This document shows, one piece after another, positions 55,740-64,000 of a stretch of DNA of 64,000 nucleotides. A program made the translations under genes and the position numbers. Numbering within the stretch: position 1 is the stretch's first letter; every line of letters starts with the position of its first letter. A model generated the notes under the pieces. That model saw only the letters and a program-made list of their open reading frames with translations, was not told the DNA's origin and searched no databases. This DNA comes from Heligmosomoides polygyrus polygyrus (taxonomy: Eukaryota; Nematoda; Chromadorea; Rhabditida; Heligmosomidae), in assembly GCA_947396885.1 (NCBI GenBank), contig OX377202.1:76108643-76172642 (forward strand). Reading direction: 5' to 3'.

Positions 55740-55990
55740 CAACGGAGCCTGCCCACTCGAGAGACATGAAAAGTGCAACATATTTTGTTCAAAGCTTTCA
55801 ATAAGGAGTCCATGTCCGCTGGCGGAGGTCCTTATATTCTTTTTGTCGTCCAGTGGAATCTAGTTAGTTACGGCTCTCGTAAAAAAGTATCAGCGAACCA
55901 CACTAGTAGCCGGGTCACCTAATTTTCTATGGGTGGCCTGTGCAACAACGTCTCTGATCCTTGAAAGTCGACAGTTTGGAAGCCCGGGGA
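55740..55990 (-). mobile_element. LINE family A tail, strongly diverged
   Basis: Blocks such as GAGAGACATGAAAAGTG, GTGGAATCTAGTTAGTTACG, CACCTAATTTTCTATGGGTGG and AACGTCTCTGATC follow 29370-29590 of the intact element in order on the minus strand. Many substitutions and indels separate the two. Confidence 0.65.
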
Positions 55991-56084
55991 ATACGCCTTA
56001 GCAACGAAGGTTGTACGACGGAGGATAAACACAGGAGCAGGCTCACACACAAGAGAGAAGAGTTCCAGTGTTCACCTACCTGTA

Positions 56085-56395
56085 ACCAAAGATGCTACTC
56101 CTGGGTCAAGCCATCCGGAATTATGCGGAACGGTCACGTAATGCGCATCGCTCACATTCATTGAGCGAGAGCCAGAACCAACTATATTTCGCAGAAAGGT
56201 TAAGAGAACCCAAATAAGTTCATTTGTACGTTAGGTGAGTTCTTGGTGAAAGTCTCCATCGAAAAAGGCGACGCTCTCCTTGTCTTTCGAGAAGCTCTGG
56301 GCTACTCTGGCAAGTCGAGGATGAGGGAAGACGTTACCGGTCTGTTCGAACAAATCAACCGCAGACAGAACAACTGGTATTAAAGGGGTTACGGA
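56085..56395 (+). mobile_element. LINE family A tail, strongly diverged, opposite orientation
   Basis: Reads as the sense tail of family A: CGGAACGGTCACGTAATGCG, then GAGCGAGAGCC and the AAGAGAACCC stretch, down to TCTTTCGAGAAGCTCTGGGC and CTACTCTGGCAAG. It faces the neighbouring minus-strand fragment, forming an inverted pair. Confidence 0.65.
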
Positions 56396-56774
56396 TACTA
56401 TTAATACATTTATGTTTGTGTGTTTATGTTTAACACTTGTGTATTACTGCTTTCGACGTTTGTAATTTTCGTTCAAACGACGGGGTGCGAATTCAAAGTG
56501 GCTGTATTCCGTACGATTGGTGGAAATAGCGCCATGACCCAGCAGACAGATTCAAAGAAACTTCTTGATGAAGGTCTATGTAAACGCCAGAGGCGCGAGG
56601 GTGACAGATCGAGGATTCAACTCCCATTATCAGCTACCTAACAGTAAGACCACGAACGGAACTAACCATAGGCCAAGCCCTCCGGAGATGCTCAAACTGC
56701 AGGGCGTTGTAGTACGCTAACAATATGAGCAAACAACATGATTTTTAAGGGTGGCCTAGATAGCCTTCAGTTCT

Positions 56775-57372
56775 CCTGAAAGAAGTTTCAACCTTGAGTA
56801 CGTCTTCAACAGATCAGCAATAGCGTCTGACGGCGGTCTGATGGTTGAAGTGCAGCTTGGTCCAAGTGGCGCTCGTTGACTGGAGTGCTATGCGACAAGA
56901 AGATTCCAGAGAGCCGAAGTCGAAGATCTACAGAGCAGTCGTCCGGCCGGTAATGTATGGTGTTGAGTGTTGGCCTGCGACCAAGGATGCTGAAACGCGC
57001 CTAAGCGTCAAGGAGACGAAGATGCTGGACGGCTGGAGTCACCCACACGGACCGCATCCGAAACGATGCTATTCGGCAGAAGTTCGATGTCGCGCCGATA
57101 ACTGACAAGATGCGCGAAGCTCGCTTACGATGGTACGGCCAAGTTCTGCGTGGAGAAGAAGACAGCGTCCGCAAGATAGGCCTTAAATTCGAGGTAATAG
57201 GAAAGCGGCCTAGAGGGCGCCCGAAGCAGCGCTGGGCTGATACGTTACATACGGACTTGAAAGCGGCTGGCGTCCACCCTGATCTAGCGCTGAATCGGGA
57301 AAGGTGGCGTCACGACAATAAAAGAGCGGACCCTGCGGCGAAGCGGGACAAGCGCTGAAGAAGAAGAAGTAT
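56775..57372 (+). mobile_element. LINE family B, 3' fragment
   Basis: This plus-strand piece is homologous to the 40421-41156 insertion. After broken frames (YRAVVRPVMYGVECWPATKD near 56930) it has an intact final stretch at 57110-57358: MREARLRWYGQVLRGEED, RPRGRPKQRWADTL, then ADPAAKRDKR and a stop. The GAAGAAGAAGAA tail at 57357-57369 is typical of this family. It is 5'-truncated and older than the 40-kb copy. Confidence 0.88.
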
Positions 57373-60009
57373 AATAGAATAAGTACGCCTTAAGCAGAAG
57401 GAAATGGCTGAAAAGGTAAGTGGGTAAGCATACTTATTTAAAATCCGTGTTATGGCCCAATTTCTAAAATAACGAATATTTTTAGAAAAGTTTTAATATT
57501 GCCTAGTGTGTATTTAGTATTTGCCCTTTATTGCATATAATGTTCGCATTTGAAAACGTTTATATACTAAACTGGGCATTTCGCGATTTTAGTCCCGAAT
57601 TGGAAAACCGAATTAGACTCTCTCGTAGGCAAGTTTGACAGTTTCGATATTATTCAAATTGAAGAACAAAACAAAAAACATTTCCAAGTTAAAAAGACTA
57701 CTTCCCAAAAATAGAAGCTCTTTAAGACGGTTAAAATAATTAAATAAATAACCAATAACCGAACGGATTGCGCAGTGCACTCGACTATCTTGTTGCGATT
57801 TTGTTCGATAGTGTAAATGCTGCATATATGAAGCAGCAATGTTGGGATATGTTTGTTACATCTGTTTTTGTGGCGCCGCTAAATCTGTGTTACTTGACGG
57901 TAATGAAAATTTTGCTATCATTCAAGTAAAAATCGCGACGAACTTGTTGAGTGCATGGCGCAGTCCTCTCTTCAATAAGCAAAATAAGTTCTTCATTCCA
58001 GGCTTTAAGATAAACCTTAGTTTATTATTTTTATTTAAAAAGTAAAAATTTTAAGAAATATCGAAGAAGGTCATACTAAATCTTCTTTATAGCAAAAAAT
58101 TGTGCGTGACAGAAGCTCGCTTTGCTTTGGAAGATGTTCAGTTGAATTTCGAAAGTGTCGTGCTTGCTTAGAAGTGTCCAACTGGATGTGAAAATGGGTT
58201 ACAAGTGTTGCCAATTTTAAACGAAATCGCTAAAAACGTCATAAAAATGAAAAGATGGCAAGTATTTGAAATTAGTCTGCTTCCAGACAACAACGCTTTC
58301 GAAGAGGATTCGAAGCGGAACATGCTTGGGAAGTATAGCTCCGTTCTCATTAAACAAACGCCAAGGCAGCTTCACTGTTCACTAAAACATGATGCGAGAG
58401 CCCTTTGTAAGGAGAAGAATGTGCATTCTTCGCAGATGCGAGAACAAGAATTAGCAGCGCAGTGACGCACAACGGCAGAAGCGGGACGGGCTCTCGTTGC
58501 GAAGGTGGGAAGGAGGGGGCGTGGGGAAACCTGCCATCAGTTAGTTCGGAATTCAGAAGTCATGCGCGCCTTTTCTTCTCACGAATGGGCCGGCATGTTT
58601 GCTGATGCGTGCAGAGCATCTTTTCAATCCAACACACGCATCAGAAGAGCGTTCTCAGTGACTGCTGCTTCTTGCTTCGCTTGCACCTCTCCGAATAGAC
58701 ATCCACCGCCGATGGCATAATACTGGTGTGCGGGAAGGCGAAAGTTGTGGTGTTTAAGCCTCAAATGTGAAACGGATTGCATCACGCAACGTCTCGTTCC
58801 TAGTAGGGACCCAGTGTTTGTGCGAATATGAAAGTTTTCCGATCAACCACCATGAAATGCTCTATTCTACGCATAGTTTCTCCTTAGCAGACTAATATGT
58901 TGTGTATGGCTTGGTATTTCACAGAACAACACGAGATTGTGACTGAAGGGGCTGTCAGCACAACAATTTTTGGCTTTCTTGAATGCGTAGGCACTACAGA
59001 ATGGGATCAAGGATATTGCCTCTCCATCATACTATAATTATCACTGAAAATTTTCACTTATCGGCACTGTATCACTACATCAGCGAAATCAAAGGTCTCT
59101 AAAACTTTTCTGTCTTTTACAAAATTGCAACAACCAAGAAACTGAGCAAGGTGCAGAGTTAGAAAAGCAGCTTCGTCAAAGTTTCTGCAGGAAGCGATCA
59201 TTGGGTCTGAACGGCCAACAAATTTCTATTGTCAAAGAAGAAGTGGAGAATAAACCTACCCATAGATACTTTACGACAAGCGGTTAGTTATTAGATAATT
59301 TAATGCCCCTCAGAACACTGATTTTGTAGCCTTGCAAGTAATTGTGAATGGTCTAAACTACTGTTGAAATCGAAAAGAAAACGAAGCCAAATTATGCAGG
59401 TCGAGGAATGTCGTATGAAAGGACCTCATGCCAGCAGCACTTACACAACCAATCGAGCAAATAAAACGGCACTGTCCATAAGTTCTTGGCACAACTTCTA
59501 CACGAGCACATCCAAAACGCCACATGTATGCAATTTAAAATACCTCGGAAACATTATTTTGGAATGAAACTCGTGATTCTATGATACTTTAGTACATGGC
59601 CCAAACTACTGTTGAAATCGAAAAGAATATGATTGGATTTTCATTGGATTCCTGTGACGTAATTTTGGCCGTAGGTACATTTTCTGCGAGCAGGAAACCA
59701 GAAAATAGAAAAATTTGCCAAAAATGGCCAGAAAACAGAAAAGAGAAATTCCGCCCGCATGCGCGATGGCTTCCCGGATCCATCGTCATCATGGCATACT
59801 TTTTCGAGCAGCGCCCGGTGTTTAGCATTGGTCCTGATAAATCGCCGTTGCGCCCTCTTGTAGAGCGACGAGCACTGACTACTCGTATCCTTTCATACCG
59901 CTCTGCAAACTGATCGCGGCGATGGGAAGTACGCACGAGGCATAAGGCACATACCCCTCTACAATGAAAATCTAGATCGCAGGGTTAGGAGAGGGTGGTT
60001 TCAAGGTTG
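57373..60009. other. No supported gene
   Basis: I see no recognisable element. A 29-base phrase (AACTACTGTTGAAATCGAAA within it) occurs twice, at about 59355 and 59605, each followed by different sequence. Opposed frames at 59589-59936 overlap and carry no family features. Confidence 0.45.
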
Positions 60010-60530
60010 TACAGACTATGAAGTTGTTGCCCTAACAGGCATTTGCACGGAGAGCTCGGAAAAGCGATAATCAGTTGGGAAGAGGTATGGAGAACAAGAG
60101 GGAGGGGTGATGGAGCACCTCGATGGTTAACTGCGTTAATTTCTGTCGGGTGACATACGAGGATTGAGGACGAGCGTTGTCCTGAAGCAGAACGGACCCC
60201 TTCTGTTCAGCACATCTAAGAACGGCTAGTCTTCCAGGCCAACAAGAACGTTTGAGAAGATGCTGAAGCGAATCTCTGGCGCTGCTCGTCTTTCAAGTCA
60301 TGGGGTATCCATTTGGCTTCTTCTCCTCCATGCTTGTTGAGGCCAGATGTATTTACACCATAGCAGAATGGACACCCTACCTGCTCCTATCTTTTGGATA
60401 GTTGTGTCCGGCTTTAACTCAACGGCTGCTCTTAAGGCTTGACCGTCTAGTGACATCCTCCGACCAGGAACAGGTTTGCCCTCGAGATTAAAATCTACAG
60501 AAAAACTTTAACCAATACCTTACTGGACAT
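60010..60530 (-). pseudogene. Mariner transposase relic, heavily decayed
   Basis: Minus-strand fragments in the right order identify a mariner: MSLDGQALRAAVELKPDTTI (DNA-binding side), KWIPHDLKDEQRQRFASAS (the conserved linker block before the catalytic domain) and LLQDNARPQSSYVTRQKL with the second catalytic Asp. EVLHHP- and PTDYRF-type residues with the third Asp follow. Several frameshifts and an internal deletion removing the first Asp region separate them. It is a different mariner copy from those at 21-23 and 51 kb. Terminal repeats were not located. Confidence 0.75.
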
Positions 60531-63368
60531 TCAGAAGTCACATATCACATTTTCGCCTGTCTTCGTTCCGGCTGCTATTATACAGTTTTGAGAAAGGATG
60601 AACCAAGGCGAAATTTTTGGTTTTGCTCGCTGGAGGCAATTCCAAACCGAATGCGTACGTAACATTACGAGTTGCCTCAGGTTGAGCTTGTAGAGCATAA
60701 CCACCCGAAAATCGTCTCGCTTCGTCTTTTTTTTAAATTCCTATAATAATGACCAGATTGAAGACAGGCGAAGATGTGAAACCTAATTTGAAAGGAGAGA
60801 AAAAAAGCTAAAAACCGCCAGCGCAGGATGGTTCGAGAATGTGATTCCCCTTAGGAATAACTGTCAGTTTCCACATACCGCGAAACTTGAGCTACTTTTG
60901 CAGCACCCTAATACTTTAGTTTGCATGTGGCTTGTGGGTCTAATTCGACAGACGAGGTACCGTGCCGCAGGAAGTATAACGACGAAGTGACGTTATTCTG
61001 ACTGTTTTACATCTCACAGTCTTCAGAAGGCAAACAATGTAGTATTCGCTACCGCTTGCCATCGCGAGAATGCGACTTTTAATAAGCTCAAACGGCAGAA
61101 TGTTGCGACTTCCGAAATGAAGTGATGCGTGTTAAAACGCTTCCCCTTCTGGTTTCTTTGCCATTCACCTGAATAGAATTTCGGGAGATTAGTCACCCTC
61201 TGCTTACTCATCAAATTTATTGAAGCGAATGTCATCTGAGATGCGAAGTGCAGGTGACCTCCCTGAAGTATCGAGCTTTAGGAATGGCGTGAAGAGTGCG
61301 GTGGAAACTACTGCAGCTACGACGAACTATATCGAAACATTGACATTTCGAGTGGATGGAAAGGCGTGAATGAATCAGTCACCAATGCGTTACTTACTCC
61401 TCGTGGAATTTTAAATGTCCTCAAAGGATGACAAGGGCACCTCAAGGACACCAGGCTGTTGTGCATTTGAATTTTAAGCAAATCAACGAGCAACTGTTGG
61501 AGGAACTAGTGTTCTTTTGGTCCTTCTTCTTCTGATGGTTTATCTGCGTCATCTTCCGTGACATACCCATCGGAGATCTTTCCTGACGATGTCCTTAAAG
61601 CCTTTCTTTGAGGTCCCCTCTTTCGGGGTATCACGAACTCCAGGTCCACTCACTTGGGTGGTTTCCTACGATGTGCCCTTGGTACATCAGGCATCTCTAA
61701 TATTTCGGGGCTCTCTTCCCCACTGTTCTGGCATCCTTATTCCGCCCCCATTCCGTCATGGTCATCCTCGTGACCACCTGAGCATTCTCATTTTACCACA
61801 TTGCAGCTTGCGCTACAGTGCACTCCCGCGATCCACCTCTCGTCAATGTAAAGAAGGAAGTCCTGAGCACTGTTCAACAGAGCTTGTCTTTGAGTGTTCG
61901 GTAGCATCTGCGGTTTCAGAGAATTTCCACGAAATCGTCCACTTGAACCGTGATGCGCTCATCCGTCTACTTACCGTTTGGCGCATACCTTTTCCCAGAA
62001 GATATCGGGCTTCCTCCACCTACCCGGCGACCTCTCCCTGGCAGACCTCGATGGGGCTACTGCCTATTCGAAACTGATGGGCTGGGCAAGCATTACGTTC
62101 AAGCGCAGCATCCAAACCCCAAAATTAGTGTTAGGGATGGGCATATCGACGAATTGCGGCTTTGAATAAGATGGATTAGGAGTATCACTGCCCTTGTACG
62201 ATCTTGTCTGTAACTTTCATTGTTAGGGGCCACGTAAAAAAGGATTTGCTCACTAGTTGTAACTCAATGGTTCTTGGATAGCTAATACCACTATAGCGTC
62301 AGGTTTCGGGCTTGGGATCGCTCCCTGCTTAGTTTGATCGCTACTTGATTGTATTATATGATCGCTTTGTTATTGATGTTGCATGTGGTTTCTATGAATG
62401 AGACATGGACAGTCCATTTTAATGTTTTATTGAAAGCTTTCATGGATTAGCGACGAACGCTAACCAATAAAACTTGGGGTGGAGTCTCCGTAGTTGTGGA
62501 TTTAAAATACGCTTTAAACCATTCCTTCCTGAATAACAAAATTTTCGTAAAGATTCAAATAGTGTGATAACGTTTTAGGAAAGGTAACTTTCAACTTTTT
62601 ACTTTTTAAAAGAGTCTGAATTTCCTTGATCAAAGTTATTTTAACCTTTTTAGAAAGTGTTTGGTTTAATCTAAAACTAATCTGGACTCGTTTTGATCTG
62701 GTAGACCTTCAGTACCACTCCAAAAGCATCCAGCTTGCTTTGAGAAGTACCGATTTGGTTTGGGGAGTGTCCAATTTGATTTTTAAAAATACTATGGAAA
62801 TGAAAATAATGCTGTTAACATTTAATCGGATAGGGAGGCGGATCTTCTTAAATGACAAAAAGTCTAAGTTTTATCAAGAATGCGCCAATTTTCACAATGC
62901 GTTTCACCACACGAAAAATAGGTGGATTTCCTCCAAAAATTGTTTACATACAATACCTGCGCATCACGACATATATGAATAGGGAAGCATTACGCTCGAG
63001 GCAACAGCAGAACATAAATACACCGGGACAGCGTCTCCGAGCAACCAGATATGAGCCTGACTTCGATGAGGAAGCGCATCTTCGAGCTTACTGATTCTCA
63101 GTTGTGTATTAGGAGAACTGGTGAATGCGCTTCTTACGGCCGATATGAGAAAGTAGAACATCACAGTGTGGAGATAGTCATGGTCATTGGTCAACAGTGA
63201 GCATAATGAACCTCAAGCGGTTTACAGGGTACCATCTACTGAATGTGTCTGTCCACTAAACTGGCAGCATTTCCATGAAGATTTCAAGAATGGAACTAAC
63301 TAGCTTGTCTATCCTCTGGCCAACGCAGTCATTAGATGAAATGGTCAGTTTCGCATCGAAGCTGCCTC
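60531..63368. other. No supported gene; one long unrecognised frame
   Basis: The plus-strand frame 61589-62077 (162 residues, Pro- and Ser-rich) is the longest here. It shows no domain that I recognise, and its composition suits a non-coding or antisense frame. Nothing else is assignable. Confidence 0.4.
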
Positions 63369-63440
63369 CATCTCGTAGAAGTAGAATGCGTAACACACCT
63401 AAGGAGGGATTGATTAACGTCGTCCCTGATCTCTTCCTTA
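63369..63440 (+). mobile_element. SINE 3' end fragment
   Basis: CATCTCGTAGAAGTAGAATG, followed by GGAGGGATTGATTAACGTCG and TCTTCCTT, matches the 3' end of the SINE. Confidence 0.7.
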
Positions 63441-63814
63441 ACCCATCATTTGAAAGAAAAACAGACTTGTCCATAATTTTGCTGAACTTTGCATAAGCGC
63501 TCAATGTGTCGGACATTCGTGACTCACAGAGGTATAAGGATTTCCACGGCATCAATGAATACCTATTGATGGCGCTGAGGGCATCTGCTGGTGAAAAGGT
63601 GCCTGGGATCGGCTTAGAAGCAACGTGAAACCCGAAGAATGGATTTGGATGAGGTCACATGTTACACTTTCCATTCACTCTAGTGAAGAAGGTTGTCGCT
63701 AGGATTAGAATTTAAGATGGACACATCGTGGCTATGTAGCCAACTTTGGCCTCCCACGTCTCAGGCAACATTGAGCCGCAGCGTTACCCTTAGAATCTAC
63801 TCATATTTACCGCT

Positions 63815-63925
63815 ACCAATTAACGCACCCCGGTTGGATGGAAGAGTCATTTGGCTTGAGCTTGAGCCGAACCAAGAACCTTCGGTTTGGGCTGCGCTCG
63901 ATCGCTGTAACCGTGCTACTACGCA
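63815..63925 (-). mobile_element. SINE 5' end fragment
   Basis: CCCCGGTTGGATGGAAGAGT, GAGCCGAACCAAGAACCT and GCTACTACGC follow the head half of the SINE on the minus strand, with the A box degraded. Confidence 0.55.
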
Positions 63926-64000
63926 CCTACAACACTCATAGATCCTTAATTAGTATTAATCCACTTTTTCTTATTTACCTTAGAAAGCTTTTGTTCACAC

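Noticed and set aside
59589..59936. Opposed 105- and 115-codon frames
   Set aside because: They overlap on opposite strands with no family signature, which is typical of chance frames.
61589..62077. 162-codon Pro/Ser-rich plus-strand frame
   Set aside because: No family features. The minus strand vaguely resembles a basic C-terminal tail, but nothing is specific enough to call.
1..64000. CRISPR arrays, bacterial operons, Shine-Dalgarno sites or rho-independent terminators
   Set aside because: No regularly spaced short direct repeats and no bacterial-type gene organisation. Introns, SINEs and LINEs indicate a eukaryotic nuclear genome.

Overview
The window reads as repeat-dense, intergenic or intronic DNA from a nematode nuclear genome. 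The two LINE families, the abundant mariner relics and the tRNA-derived SINE resemble what is common in strongylid (hookworm-like) clade V worms. The species call is an inference from element families only. No complete host gene is visible, and most open frames are short shadows or decayed transposon coding. The one candidate for host coding is a pair of terminal exons present twice (about 15.1-15.3 kb and 37.2-37.4 kb).

The main architectural feature is a direct segmental duplication. Copy 1 (6846-17277, 10.4 kb) and copy 2 (24589-41484, 16.9 kb) share the same order of sequence. Copy 2 is longer mainly because five elements landed in it after the split: a nearly full-length RTE-like LINE (29257-32683), a tRNA-derived SINE (36028-36318), a 5'-truncated reverse-transcriptase element resembling Penelope-like elements (37785-39227), a 156-bp hAT-like MITE (40235-40390) and a 5'-truncated LINE of a second RTE-like family (40421-41156). 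Copy 1 keeps the matching unoccupied or near-unoccupied sequence for each, so target-site duplications can be read directly. Copy 1 has in turn a 1.27-kb segment (11828-13101) absent from copy 2, holding a SINE with a MITE nested inside it. The older shared content is a decayed RTE-like LINE (family B), a CR1-like LINE fragment, a possible mariner relic and AT-rich microsatellites.

Between the two copies (17278-24588) lie short tandem repeats, then an array of about 0.68-kb units (17994-21276). Each full unit carries a TGACGTCA palindrome. The array is interrupted by two GC-rich terminal-inverted-repeat elements with 3-bp target duplications. A 200-N assembly gap sits at the array's end, followed by two mariner pieces on the minus strand: an N-terminal HTH fragment and an 895-bp internally deleted element with a DD34D catalytic half.

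The left flank (1-6845) holds only a heavily mutated LINE family A relic and an old SINE. The right flank (41485-64000) holds a perfect 42-bp hairpin, SINE pieces, a large inverted repeat with about 0.94-kb arms and a tRNA-like segment (47397-49844), a mariner transposase relic interrupted by a LINE tail (51.2-52.0 kb), a palindromic MITE (55521-55656), an inverted pair of LINE tails, a LINE family B tail and another mariner relic (60.0-60.5 kb). Long stretches there show no recognisable feature.
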